Shown here piece after piece: positions 16,227-25,195 of a stretch of DNA of 64,000 bases. The notes beneath the pieces were generated by a model. The model had not been told where the DNA came from. It saw only the letters and a program-made list of their open reading frames with translations, and searched no databases. Numbering within the stretch: the first letter of the stretch is position 1; every line of letters begins with the position of its first letter. The DNA is from an uncultured Lachnospiraceae bacterium (GTDB taxonomy: Bacteria; Bacillota; Clostridia; Lachnospirales; Lachnospiraceae), in the NCBI GenBank assembly GCA_947577185.1, contig CANPUE010000013.1, forward strand, positions 17,547 to 81,546, written 5' to 3'. A program made the position numbers and the translations under genes.

Positions 16227-17783
16227 CTATTTAGCATAATCGATAACGCGACTCTCACGGATCACATTGACTTTAATCTGTCCGGGATATTCCAACTCAG
16301 CTTCGATCTGTTTGGAAATATCTCTCGCCAGCAATACCATGTCAGAATCTGTAATCTGTTCTGGAACTACCATAACACGAATCTCTCTACCTGCCTGAAT
16401 AGCAAAAGATTTATCAACACCTTTGAAATTGTTTGTAATGTCTTCTAATTGTTTTAACCTGCTTGTATATGTTTCTAATGTTTCTCTTCTTGCCCCCGGT
16501 CTTGCCGCGGAAATCGTATCTGCCGCCTGTACCAGACATGCAATCAGAGTCTGCGGCTCAACATCTCCATGGTGAGATTCTACCGCATTGATGACAATCG
16601 GTGATTCTTTGTATTTTCTACAAAGTTCAACACCCAATTGGATATGGGAGCCTTCCATTTCATGATCCACAGCTTTTCCAATGTCATGCAGCAAACCTGC
16701 ACGTTTGGCAACTCTGACGTCCAATCCCATTTCTGCAGCCAGCAGGCCCGATAACTGCGCTACCTCAATAGAATGTTTCAGCGCATTCTGCCCATAGCTG
16801 GTTCTGAACTTCATCTTACCGAGTAATCTGACAAGTTCCGGATGAATGCCGTGTACGCCTACTTCCAGCGTAGCTGCTTCACCTTCTTCTTTTATCATGA
16901 CTTCTACTTCTTTTTGCGCTTTCTCAACCATTTCTTCGATCCTGGCCGGATGGATTCTTCCATCCACGATCAGTTTCTCAAGCGCGATTCTGGCTACCTC
17001 ACGACGGATCGGGTCAAATCCGGATAAAATAACTGCCTCCGGCGTATCATCAATAATCAGATCCACGCCCGTCATCGTTTCAAGGGTTCTGATATTACGT
17101 CCCTCTCTGCCGATGATCCTGCCCTTCATCTCATCGTTTGGAAGCTGTACCACAGATATGGTCGTCTCAGAAACATGATCCGCAGCACATTTCTGAATGG
17201 CTGTCACAACATATTCCTTCGCTTTCTTATCTGCTTCTTCCTTCGCCCTGCTCTCCATTTCCTTGATCATAACAGCGGCTTCATGTTTCACTTCATCTTC
17301 AACAATTTTCAACAAATAATCTTTTGCCTGTTCGGAGGTTAAACCTGAGATTCGTTCCAGTTCCTGTAATCTCTGCTCATTTAGCTTTGCAATCTCTTCC
17401 CGCTGCTTTGCAAGGGATTCCTCCCTGGCAGTCAGGCTTGCTTCCTTCTTCTCAATCGCATCCGCTTTCTTATCAATGTTCTCTTCCTTCTGCTGAACTC
17501 TGCGCTCATACCTCTGCGCCTCGGCACGACGTTCCTTGATCTCTTTGTCCAGTTCATTCTTTGTGTGGATCGTTTCTTCTTTTGCTTCAAGCAACGCCTC
17601 ACGCTTCTTCGTCTCAGCCGTTTTCAGAGCTTCATCAATAATCTCTCTTGCTTTTTCATCCGCATTTCCCAGTTTCGCCTCTACTACCTTTTTACGATAA
17701 TTTGTTGCCACAACAGCTGTAACCGGTACGGATACAAGTAAAGTGAGGAGTATTGATATGATTGCTACCACAATATCAGGCAT
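16227..17783 (-). CDS. rny: Ribonuclease Y
   Basis: A 518-residue membrane-anchored endoribonuclease that starts decay of many mRNAs. Domains in order are an N-terminal membrane helix (residues 3-25), a long charged coiled coil (about 30-205), a KH RNA-binding domain with [13 protein letters not shown] near 225-240, and an HD domain with HSIEVA and [12 protein letters not shown] near 335-375. Length matches the family (about 520). AAGGAGG precedes the start. It closes the string recA-recX-rny, and two terminators follow it. Confidence 0.97.
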   Translation of the reverse strand: MPDIVVAIISILLTLLVSVPVTAVVATNYRKKVVEAKLGNADEKAREIIDEALKTAETKKREALLEAKEETIHTKNELDKEIKERRAEAQRYERRVQQKEENIDKKADAIEKKEASLTAREESLAKQREEIAKLNEQRLQELERISGLTSEQAKDYLLKIVEDEVKHEAAVMIKEMESRAKEEADKKAKEYVVTAIQKCAADHVSETTISVVQLPNDEMKGRIIGREGRNIRTLETMTGVDLIIDDTPEAVILSGFDPIRREVARIALEKLIVDGRIHPARIEEMVEKAQKEVEVMIKEEGEAATLEVGVHGIHPELVRLLGKMKFRTSYGQNALKHSIEVAQLSGLLAAEMGLDVRVAKRAGLLHDIGKAVDHEMEGSHIQLGVELCRKYKESPIVINAVESHHGDVEPQTLIACLVQAADTISAARPGARRETLETYTSRLKQLEDITNNFKGVDKSFAIQAGREIRVMVVPEQITDSDMVLLARDISKQIEAELEYPGQIKVNVIRESRVIDYAK

Positions 17784-17938
17784 TTACAGGAGCACCTCCT
17801 TATTTAATTTTCATTGTACATATCTATTATAGAATGCAACGACGGTCAAAACCATGCTTGTACAGGTTTTTTCTGCCGTAAATGAAAACATTCTAATCAT
17901 AAACCGAAAGCTACAACAAATTAATTCTACCTCGAAAA

Positions 17939-18556
17939 TCATGTTATGTCAAGTAAAAGTGCTCTGGAGATTGCATCTGCATGAAACCCTTTCCTGTATA
18001 GAAAAGAGTACATTTTCCGCCTCTCTGCCAGCGTAGCCGTATCATTATGATAATTTTTCTTCAAAAAAATTTCCTGCATCACGGAAAGTTCATCCACCTC
18101 GATTCCCTCCTGCGACAGTTCGTCGAAAGTCTGACGGATCAGGTCTTTGCGGATCCCCTTTTGCAACAGATCGTTCTCGATCCGTCTCCGGCTTCTCGTC
18201 TGCACGTGGTATTCGATATAATCCCTTGCATACGCTCTGTCATTGAGATAACCGTACGAAGCCACATAAGCAATGGCATCTTCGATCACCTCCTCCGGAT
18301 ATCCGCCCTGCATCAGCTTATCCTCCAGTTGTTTTTGAGTATACGACTTTGTCTTTAACAGATTCAGGCATCGCAGTCTTGCCCGCTTTGGCAGGATCTC
18401 ACGGAGAATACTCAGATAAATCTCCTCCGGAATATCCGCACCCTGCTTTATCTGAAAACGGCGCAGTTCGCCTTTATACAGTACAATGGATACCTCCTCA
18501 TCCAATACCACTTTATATCTTCCTTTTGTAATCGATGTGATCTCCGTAACCGTCAT
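17939..18556 (-). CDS. recX: Regulatory protein RecX
   Basis: A 205-residue RecX-family protein with three-helix RecX repeats from residue 60 on (motifs RCLNLLKTKSYTQKQLEDKL and GYLNDRAYARDYIEY). In other bacteria RecX caps RecA filaments and limits RecA activity. It lies 58 nt downstream of recA on the same strand and is probably in the same SOS-controlled transcript. A normal RecX start with a strand-rich N-terminal segment is present. Confidence 0.9.
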   Translation of the reverse strand: MTVTEITSITKGRYKVVLDEEVSIVLYKGELRRFQIKQGADIPEEIYLSILREILPKRARLRCLNLLKTKSYTQKQLEDKLMQGGYPEEVIEDAIAYVASYGYLNDRAYARDYIEYHVQTRSRRRIENDLLQKGIRKDLIRQTFDELSQEGIEVDELSVMQEIFLKKNYHNDTATLAERRKMYSFLYRKGFHADAISRALLLDIT

Positions 18557-18614
18557 TTAAATGCCTCACTTGTCCCGTCCGCCGTATTGATCACGGAGGC
18601 CGCTGCCATACTCT

Positions 18615-19727
18615 CTACTTTTCTCCTTTTTCTTTGGAAGCCTTCTGCGCAGAAGCTTTTTCTCCGGAAGTTTTTGCAGTGTCAGCCTTTTCACCGGCTC
18701 CTTTTTCTTTTTCACTGGAATCCGCCCCCGGTGCTTCCAGGTTAAACAGCTCCCTGACCTTCCTGTCGACTTCCCCGCAGATTTCAGGGTGTTCTCTCAG
18801 ATACTGCTTCGCATTCTCTCTGCCCTGCCCGATCTTGCTTCCACCGTAGGCATACCATGCGCCGCTTTTATTAATAATCCCGTTCTCTGCAGCCAGATCC
18901 AGAATATCTCCCACGCTCGAAATGCCCTCTCCGAACATGATGTCAAACTCAGCCTCTTTAAACGGAGGCGCAATCTTATTTTTTACGACCTTGACCCTCG
19001 TCCTGTTGCCAATCACTTCTCCGCCCTGCTTCAAAGATTCGATTCTTCTGACATCCAGTCTGACAGAAGAATAGAATTTCAGTGCACGGCCGCCTGTCGT
19101 CGTCTCCGGATTTCCAAACATAACGCCTACCTTCTCACGAAGCTGATTGATAAAGACAACCGTACAGTTTGATTTGCTGATAACACCTGTCAGTTTACGA
19201 AGCGCCTGCGACATCAGCCTTGCCTGTAACCCTACGTGAGAGTCTCCCATATCTCCGTCAATTTCCGCCTTGGGCACGAGCGCCGCTACCGAATCGACGA
19301 CAACGATATCGATCGCACCGGAACGCACCATCGTCTCTGTGATCTCAAGTGCCTGCTCCCCGTTATCCGGCTGTGAAATATACAGATTATCCACGTCAAC
19401 TCCGATATTCCTGGCATAAACGGGATCCAACGCATGTTCTGCGTCGATAAACCCTGCGATGCCGCCGCGCTTCTGCACTTCAGCTACCATATGTAAAGTG
19501 ACCGTCGTCTTACCACTCGATTCCGGTCCGTAGATCTCTACAATCCTTCCTTTCGGGATCCCGCCCAGCCCCAATGCAATATCAAGGCTTAAAGAACCGG
19601 TAGGAATCGTCTCCACATTCATCTGTACGGACGGATCACCCAGTTTCATAACGGCACCTTTTCCATACTGTCTCTCTATCTGGCCGATGGCCGCATCCAA
19701 TGCTTTTAATTTTTCTTCTCTTTCCAT
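18615..19727 (-). CDS. recA: Recombinase RecA
   Basis: A 370-residue DNA strand-exchange ATPase and SOS coprotease. Walker [10 protein letters not shown] is near residues 65-73 and Walker [11 protein letters not shown] near 139-148. Loop L1 follows in the [19 protein letters not shown] region, and [21 protein letters not shown] holds L2. The core ends near residue 335. The tail of about 35 residues is unusual: rich in Lys, Glu, Ala and Gly ([11 protein letters not shown], then KASKEKGEK), whereas most RecA tails are acidic. Upstream are a consensus promoter and two SOS boxes. Confidence 0.98.
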   Translation of the reverse strand: MEREEKLKALDAAIGQIERQYGKGAVMKLGDPSVQMNVETIPTGSLSLDIALGLGGIPKGRIVEIYGPESSGKTTVTLHMVAEVQKRGGIAGFIDAEHALDPVYARNIGVDVDNLYISQPDNGEQALEITETMVRSGAIDIVVVDSVAALVPKAEIDGDMGDSHVGLQARLMSQALRKLTGVISKSNCTVVFINQLREKVGVMFGNPETTTGGRALKFYSSVRLDVRRIESLKQGGEVIGNRTRVKVVKNKIAPPFKEAEFDIMFGEGISSVGDILDLAAENGIINKSGAWYAYGGSKIGQGRENAKQYLREHPEICGEVDRKVRELFNLEAPGADSSEKEKGAGEKADTAKTSGEKASAQKASKEKGEK

Positions 19728-19750
19728 GATCTGCTCTCCTTCTCATAGTA

Positions 19751-19788
19751 GAACATTTGTTCTTACAATAGATTAAAACAAATGTTCG
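19751..19788 (-). promoter_or_regulatory. recA: Two LexA (SOS) boxes at the recA promoter
   Basis: GAACATTTGTTC (19751-19762) fits the Gram-positive SOS box GAAC-N4-GTTC exactly. AACAAATGTTCG (19777-19788) is the same core in the other orientation with one mismatch. One lies inside the -35/-10 spacer and the other just past the -10, so LexA should block transcription. Confidence 0.85.
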
Positions 19789-19798
19789 ATTTTGTCAA
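19770..19798 (-). promoter_or_regulatory. recA: recA promoter
   Basis: On the minus strand: TTGACA (19793-19798), 17-bp spacer holding an SOS box, TAATCT (19770-19775). The start codon is at 19727, after an AAGGAG site. Confidence 0.75.
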
Positions 19799-19928
19799 CT
19801 GCTTTCTTTCTTTTTTACATGTTACCATTTTATAAGTACCATAAATGACTCTTTGAGCATCCCTCCCCTTATTTTATTTTTTGCTTTGAAATGTTGGCGA
19901 GATGCCGGATATGCAAAGCAGAAATCTG

Positions 19929-19959
19929 ACAGAGCACCTTTCTGAAAAAGATGCTCTGT
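19929..19959 (-). terminator. Stem-loop after the repeat-protein gene
   Basis: ACAGAGCA pairs with TGCTCTGT around a 15-nt loop, just past the stop at 19968. The minus-strand T-run beyond it is weak, so termination is probable but not certain. It separates the gene from the recA promoter. Confidence 0.45.
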
Positions 19960-19967
19960 TACATTTT

Positions 19968-21704
19968 TTAGAATATCTTTAAAAAGTCTTTGTAATCATG
20001 ATAGGTGACTGTAACCCAGCCCTCATCATAATTGAAACCAATTTCCATGCCCTGTGGTGTGTAGAAGATAATCAGATTGCCTTCTGAACTGAGCAGTTCC
20101 GTAATATCCTGATCCGTCATCCATTCCAGCCCTTCCACAGAACCGTTCTGTTCATCGCTTCTGTATCTGAAATCCACGGAAAAATCATCGTTCACCGTAA
20201 TGATATCCGTATTATCCAGAATCACGCCATTTTGCATATCAACATTAATACTATATAAATAAATAGAATCGAAATAATCTGTATATACATATTCCGAAAA
20301 GACGACGCTCAGGACATCCTCAGACATATAAGTCACATATCCTGCCGCAAATGCATTAAAATAACTGGTGTCATCACTCATATAACCGGCATATTCATCT
20401 TCATAATATTCTGTAAAAACAGTCACTTCCCCGGCTATAATATCATTGATCTTATCCAGATTCGGTACGTGGCTCCCGACAATAATCGGATATTCCACCC
20501 TGATCGATACATTTTCCTCATCCGTATCATATGCGTAGTCTTCCCATTCGATCGAGTACGACAGATCCCTGATATCATCATGCAGCGTATAATACTCATC
20601 CGCATCATAGTCGTGATCATATGCATCCATGTCATGATCCGGAATGGCATCCTCGTCCTCTTCTTCTAAACGGTCCGCTTTCTCATAGTCATCTGATCCG
20701 TCATTCTCCTCTTCACGGTCATTAAACTGCCCTCGATCATAATCGTCTTTCTGATAAGTATCCTCTTCAAAATAATCTTTATAAAACTCCTTTAAGTACT
20801 CTTCATCCCGTCTTTTGGACATCGTTTCGATCGTATGGTAGAGCAGCGCCAAAATTGCGATCAAAAACAGAACAACAATGCCAATGATTACACCGATGAT
20901 CAATCCCGTTTGTTTTTTTCTGGGTGGCACTGCATATGGACTGTAAGGAGAATACTGATACTGGCCTGCACCGTAGGGACTTCCGTACGGATTTTTCCCA
21001 TACTGACCGCCGTACTGCTGATTTCCAAATGAACCGTTTGCGCAGGAATTGTTTCCATATTGACCGTTTCCATACGGGCTGTTTCCGTAGGGAGCATTTC
21101 CGTAAGTACTGTTTCCATATTGACCGTTTCCACACGCACCATTTCCGTAGGGCCTGATCCCGTACTGGTTTTTTCCATAGGTAGAATCCCCATATTGTGT
21201 ATTCCCGCAGGGCTGATTCCCATCGGTATTATTTCTGTACTGATCATTTCCGTATACATTGCTTCCGTATTGCTCATTGCCATATGCATTGTTTCCATAC
21301 TGGTCGTTGCCATATGCGTTGCTTTCATATTGGGCATTCCTGTAAACGCTGCTTCCATACTGATCGTTCCCGTACGCATTACTTCCGTATTGCTCATTGC
21401 CATATGCGTTGTTTCCATATTGGTCATGGCCGTATGCATTGTTTCCATACTGATCGTTCCCGTATGCATTGCTCCCATATTGGGCATTCCCATAAGGCGG
21501 AGGCCCATACTGGCCATTGCCGCAGGTGCCGTCCGCAGTCTGCTCTCCGGAAAATACGCCGCCGGTATCAACGCTTTCTACATGGATATCCGGTGTCTGA
21601 TAAATATCGTCTTCTGTCTGCGACTGATAAACATCGGGCGTACCGTAAATATGATCTTCTGACTGTCCCAATTGCGACAGCTGCTCTCGCTCAAACTCAT
21701 TCAT
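19968..21704 (-). CDS. Tandem-repeat (Tyr/Gly/Asn/Gln-rich) membrane protein with DUF3298-like C-terminus
   Basis: A 578-residue protein in four parts. Residues 1-60 are acidic, with two near-repeats (IYGTPDVYQ and IYQTPDIHV). Residues 62-255 are low-complexity repeats of a 10-residue unit (YGNDQYGNNA) degenerating to 5-residue YGNGQ/YGNST units. Residues 266-289 form one membrane helix, preceded by PRKK. Residues 290-375 are highly acidic, then about 200 residues form a globular domain. That domain resembles DUF3298/RsiV-type extracellular domains (EYPIIVGSHVPNLDKIND; later FYTPQGMEIGF). By the positive-inside rule the repeats are cytoplasmic and the domain is outside. It sits between cinA and recA, which usually adjoin. 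Function unknown. Confidence 0.8.
   Translation of the reverse strand: MNEFEREQLSQLGQSEDHIYGTPDVYQSQTEDDIYQTPDIHVESVDTGGVFSGEQTADGTCGNGQYGPPPYGNAQYGSNAYGNDQYGNNAYGHDQYGNNAYGNEQYGSNAYGNDQYGSSVYRNAQYESNAYGNDQYGNNAYGNEQYGSNVYGNDQYRNNTDGNQPCGNTQYGDSTYGKNQYGIRPYGNGACGNGQYGNSTYGNAPYGNSPYGNGQYGNNSCANGSFGNQQYGGQYGKNPYGSPYGAGQYQYSPYSPYAVPPRKKQTGLIIGVIIGIVVLFLIAILALLYHTIETMSKRRDEEYLKEFYKDYFEEDTYQKDDYDRGQFNDREEENDGSDDYEKADRLEEEDEDAIPDHDMDAYDHDYDADEYYTLHDDIRDLSYSIEWEDYAYDTDEENVSIRVEYPIIVGSHVPNLDKINDIIAGEVTVFTEYYEDEYAGYMSDDTSYFNAFAAGYVTYMSEDVLSVVFSEYVYTDYFDSIYLYSINVDMQNGVILDNTDIITVNDDFSVDFRYRSDEQNGSVEGLEWMTDQDITELLSSEGNLIIFYTPQGMEIGFNYDEGWVTVTYHDYKDFLKIF
20955..21524. repeat. 30-bp in-frame tandem repeat region
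   Basis: About 570 bp of imperfect 30-bp units, with 15-bp half-units toward the low-coordinate end. They encode the YGN-rich decapeptides at residues 61-250 of the protein above. The units at residues 71-160 are the most regular. Such tracts expand and contract by slippage, so copy number may vary between strains. Confidence 0.85.
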
Positions 21705-21725
21705 TGCGCTATTCCTGCTCCCTTT

Positions 21726-22997
21726 TTATGATTTCTTTGCTCCAAAAGTTACTTCGCTGTAATATGCAAGAATGGATTCACGCATCAAAGACAATGCAGA
21801 AGAGACACTGCTTTCACGGATTTTCATCCGGCTGCCGCTAAAATGGCATTCTTTCACATTTACACGTCCGCATACGCTGCATGCGATATAAACAAGTCCC
21901 ACCGGTTTTTCTTCAGATCCGCCTTCCGGTCCTGCGATCCCGGTGATTCCGACTGTCACATCCGCCTTGGTAAAAACCGAGGCACCCTTTGCCATCTGCT
22001 TCGCGATCTCAGCACTGACTGCTCCGTGCTTTTCGAGAGAGGCCTTCTTGATTCCCAGCAGTTTACGCTTGGATTTATTGGAATATGTAATATATCCTGT
22101 CTTAAATACTTCCGAAACGCCTGAGACATTGATCAGCCTTGCCGCCAGCATACCGCCTGTGCAGGACTCGACTGTACTGACTGTCAGATGGTTCGCAAGC
22201 AGCAGATCTACGACCGCCTTTTCCAGGGTCACTTCTTCCTGTGTCGTATAAATATGATTTCCAAAACGGGTCTTTAATTCTTTGACAAACGGCTTGACAA
22301 GTTTTTTCGCCTCTTTTTCCTCGTCCGCTCTCGCCGTCACCCGCAGATGGACTTCTCCGGTCTTTGCGTAGGTCGCGATTGTCGGATTGCTCTGTGTATT
22401 GATCAGATCCTCTATCATATGCTCTACTTTGCTCTCACCGATACCGCAAATCTTAACGGTCTGAGAATAGATGATTCCCGGCTGTAATGTATTCAAATAC
22501 GGAATGACCGCATTTTCAAACATCGGAACGAGTTCATTGGGCGGTCCCGGCATAAGAATCAAATGTCTGCCGTTATCCTCCATGATGATCCCCGGCGCCG
22601 TGCCGTTAGGATTCTCCAGGACGATACAGCCTTCCGGCACCATCGCCTGTTTCCAGTTATTATCCGTGATCTCCATGCCTCTTTGTCTGAAAAATTCGGC
22701 GATCGCCTGTTTGCTCTGTTCATGCAGATACAGTCCTCTGCCGATGGCTGCCGCCGCCGTCTCTTTTGTCAGATCATCCTGTGTAGGCCCAAGACCCCCT
22801 GACAGGAGCAGGACATCCGCCCTCGAGAGCGCAGTCCGGATCACCTGCATCAGCCGCTCTCCGTTATCACCCACAACATCCTGATAATAACAGGACAGCC
22901 CGAGCCCTGCACACTTTTCCGCCAGATAAGCCGCATTGGTGTTTACGATGTTTCCAAGCAAAATCTCTGTTCCAACCGAAATAATTTCCACTACCAT
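21726..22997 (-). CDS. cinA: CinA-type nicotinamide-nucleotide amidase / competence-damage protein
   Basis: A two-domain protein of 423 residues. The N-terminal molybdopterin-binding-like domain begins with VEIISVGTEILLG and includes SGGLGPTQDDLTKE near 70-83 and LMPGPPNEL near 155-163. The C-terminal amidase domain includes TVESCTGGMLAARL near 270-283 and GITGIAGPEGGSEEKPVG near 352-369. It deamidates NMN and may have a pyrophosphatase activity in its N-terminal part. I prefer the start at 22997, the usual family start; the ATG at 23009 stands too close to its AGGAG. It is the last gene of the yicC-to-cinA string. Confidence 0.93.
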   Translation of the reverse strand: MVVEIISVGTEILLGNIVNTNAAYLAEKCAGLGLSCYYQDVVGDNGERLMQVIRTALSRADVLLLSGGLGPTQDDLTKETAAAAIGRGLYLHEQSKQAIAEFFRQRGMEITDNNWKQAMVPEGCIVLENPNGTAPGIIMEDNGRHLILMPGPPNELVPMFENAVIPYLNTLQPGIIYSQTVKICGIGESKVEHMIEDLINTQSNPTIATYAKTGEVHLRVTARADEEKEAKKLVKPFVKELKTRFGNHIYTTQEEVTLEKAVVDLLLANHLTVSTVESCTGGMLAARLINVSGVSEVFKTGYITYSNKSKRKLLGIKKASLEKHGAVSAEIAKQMAKGASVFTKADVTVGITGIAGPEGGSEEKPVGLVYIACSVCGRVNVKECHFSGSRMKIRESSVSSALSLMRESILAYYSEVTFGAKKS

Positions 22998-23046
22998 CCC
23001 GATAACCATGCTCCTGTTCTTTGTTTGCGTCCGGAACCGTTAAAAG

Positions 23047-23580
23047 TCAACGCTGTTCCTTCATCACATCTTTATTCTTCACCAGATAGTCAATCAGTGA
23101 CACCACTGTCAGTATAACGGCAGCCCACGTCACGATTGCCGTCAATAGCCGAATTGCTTCCAAATCCACAACCAGCAGACAGATCATCACCATCTGAAAC
23201 GTTGTCTTAAACTTTCCCCAGTAGCTTGCCGCGATCACAACCCCGTTATCGGCGGCAATCAGCCGGAAGCCGCTGATGATAAACTCCCGCGCAATGATGA
23301 CGATAACCATCCACGCCGGGATCCTGTCAAGCGCTACCAGGCAGATCAGTGCGGAACACACCAGCAGTTTATCTGCAAGGGGATCCATAAATTTGCCGAA
23401 GTTTGTGACCAGATTGTATTTTCTGGCAATCTTACCGTCCAAAAGATCCGTCAAGCTCGCGATAATGAAAATCGCCAGCGCAATCCACTGATCCATCTCG
23501 GTTATGTCAACCAGCAGAAACAAAACAAAAAAGGGGATCAGGATCACCCGGAACAATGTCAGTTTATTAGGCAGATTCAT
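23047..23580 (-). CDS. pgsA: CDP-diacylglycerol-glycerol-3-phosphate 3-phosphatidyltransferase
   Basis: A 177-residue integral membrane enzyme that makes phosphatidylglycerol phosphate from CDP-diacylglycerol. The CDP-alcohol phosphotransferase signature is complete near residues 41-66: D..DG..AR, eight residues, G...D...D (LTDLLDGKIAR, then GKFMDPLADK). Four or five membrane spans surround it. Its start overlaps the end of rimO by 14 nt, indicating coupled translation. Confidence 0.95.
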   Translation of the reverse strand: MNLPNKLTLFRVILIPFFVLFLLVDITEMDQWIALAIFIIASLTDLLDGKIARKYNLVTNFGKFMDPLADKLLVCSALICLVALDRIPAWMVIVIIAREFIISGFRLIAADNGVVIAASYWGKFKTTFQMVMICLLVVDLEAIRLLTAIVTWAAVILTVVSLIDYLVKNKDVMKEQR

Positions 23581-24910
23581 CTTCTAACTCTCCAATCAAA
23601 TCATATTCATTTGCACCGGTGATCCTGCATTTCACAAAATCTCCGGTCATCAGCTCCCTCTTCGTATTGATAAAAAGAAAACCGTCCACATTCGGCGCAT
23701 CCTTATAGGTTCTGGCCACATAAACATCCTCATCCGCGACCCTGCCCTCAATCATGGCATCGACGATCCTGCCTTTCATGGAAAGCGCCGCGTCAAAAGC
23801 AATTTCCTGCTGCAGCTCCATGATCTGATCCCTGCGTTCTTCTTTGACCTCTTCCGAAATCTGGCCGGGCATCAGCGCCGCAGGCGTATCTTCTTCCTGC
23901 GAATAGGGAAAAACCCCCAGACGGTCAAATTCCATTTCGTCCACAAATGCAAGCAGGTTTTCGTGCGCTTCTATTGTCTCTCCGGGAAATCCGGTGATCA
24001 GTGTCGTGCGGATACAGATATCAGGAATCTGTGCACGCAGCCTGCCGATAATCGCAGTGATCTGTTCCCTGTCCGTCCGGCGCCCCATTTTCTTTAAGAT
24101 GGCGTCGTCCGCATGCTGTATCGGCAGATCCAGATAATGACAGATCTTTGGTTCCTCTTTCATGACCCGGATCAGTTCATCGTCAATCTCCTCCGGATAG
24201 CAGTACAAAATTCTGACCCAGTGCAGTCCTTCTATGCGGCACAGCTTTCGCAGCAGCTCGGAAAGGCGCTTTTCTCCATACAGATCGGTCCCATACAAAG
24301 TGCTTTCCTGCGCTACCAGAATCAGCTCTTTGACCCCGTCAGCCGCCAGTCCTTCTGCCTCTTTTAGAAGCGATTCCATCGGAACGCTCCTGTAAGTTCC
24401 CCGCACTTTGGGGATGATACAGTATGTGCAGTGTTTGTCACAGCCTTCCGCAATCTTCAGATAAGCATAATGCCCGCCCGTCGTATTGATCCGCTTTGTA
24501 TCCGCCAAAGGTTTCTCGTTTAAGTCTCTGTAATGATTCTTTTTACATCCACTGTCTAAAAATTCCTGCAGCGATCCGGCTATTTCCTGTATCGCTGTCG
24601 TACCAATGATCAAATCGACTTCCGGAATCTCTTTTTGAATCTCTTCCCGGTAGCGCTGCGCCAGACAGCCTGCCGCCGCAAGCGCCCTGATCCGGCCGCT
24701 TTTTCTAAGTTCCGCCATTTCCAGCAGTGTATCGATGCTCTCCTGCTTTGCGTCATTGATAAAGCAGCAGGTATTGACAACGACAATATCCGCTTCGTCC
24801 TCATCGTCGGTAAAAGCAAACCCTTTTTCCGCCAGCAGGCCTAACATTCTCTCAGAGTCCACGAGATTCTTGTCGCATCCCAGAGAGACAAATAAAATTT
24901 TATCCTTCAT
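23567..24910 (-). CDS. rimO: Ribosomal protein S12 methylthiotransferase RimO
   Basis: A 447-residue radical-SAM enzyme that adds a methylthio group to an Asp of ribosomal protein S12. The UPF0004 domain carries the first iron-sulfur cluster (Cys in SLGCDKN, NTCCF, AAGCLAQ; residues about 12, 48 and 82). The radical-SAM motif CDKHCTYC is near residues 157-164. A C-terminal TRAM domain (from about 375) binds RNA or protein. AGGA lies 5 nt before the ATG at 24910. The gene order rpoZ-rimO-pgsA-cinA is typical of Lachnospiraceae and relatives. Confidence 0.96.
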   Translation of the reverse strand: MKDKILFVSLGCDKNLVDSERMLGLLAEKGFAFTDDEDEADIVVVNTCCFINDAKQESIDTLLEMAELRKSGRIRALAAAGCLAQRYREEIQKEIPEVDLIIGTTAIQEIAGSLQEFLDSGCKKNHYRDLNEKPLADTKRINTTGGHYAYLKIAEGCDKHCTYCIIPKVRGTYRSVPMESLLKEAEGLAADGVKELILVAQESTLYGTDLYGEKRLSELLRKLCRIEGLHWVRILYCYPEEIDDELIRVMKEEPKICHYLDLPIQHADDAILKKMGRRTDREQITAIIGRLRAQIPDICIRTTLITGFPGETIEAHENLLAFVDEMEFDRLGVFPYSQEEDTPAALMPGQISEEVKEERRDQIMELQQEIAFDAALSMKGRIVDAMIEGRVADEDVYVARTYKDAPNVDGFLFINTKRELMTGDFVKCRITGANEYDLIGELEDESA

Positions 24911-24925
24911 CATTTTCCTGAACTT

Positions 24926-25195
24926 TTATTCCTCGTTATCTTCGATCGTCTCTGTCTCTTCTTCTTCCTCGGTCAGGATCTTAATCTGCGCCTGATTCAG
25001 CTCCTCCACCGCGACCGACAGCGGTTTCTTTCCATAAGAGCCTTCCACGAGCGGCTCATCCCCTGCAATGATCTGTCTTGCTCTTTTGGAGGTCGCCATG
25101 ACAATGGAATAACGGCTGCTTACTACCGGTTCTTCTCCCTCGTCAACATCTTTGTTTACTACTCTCATTAAATCTGTGTAAGATGGATGTAACAT
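24926..25195 (-). CDS. rpoZ: RNA polymerase omega subunit
   Basis: An 89-residue protein with the omega core: YTDLMRVVN near the N-terminus, then SRYSIVMATSKRARQI near 27-42 and KPLSVAVEEL near 57-66. The C-terminal tail is strongly acidic (TEEEEETETIEDNEE). It helps assemble RNA polymerase. The ATG overlaps the gmk stop (TAATG), so the two are translationally coupled. Confidence 0.95.
   Translation of the reverse strand: MLHPSYTDLMRVVNKDVDEGEEPVVSSRYSIVMATSKRARQIIAGDEPLVEGSYGKKPLSVAVEELNQAQIKILTEEEEETETIEDNEE

Noticed and set aside
20955..21524. Possible CRISPR array
   Set aside because: The repeats are contiguous, in frame and coding; there are no unique spacers and no cas genes.
21060..21841. 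Long plus-strand frames (200 and 214 codons) opposite the repeat protein
   Set aside because: They are antisense readings of the 30-bp repeat (His/Cys/Phe/Arg-rich or Ile/Ser/Val-rich). There is no ribosome-binding site, and the minus-strand frame has membrane and globular domains.
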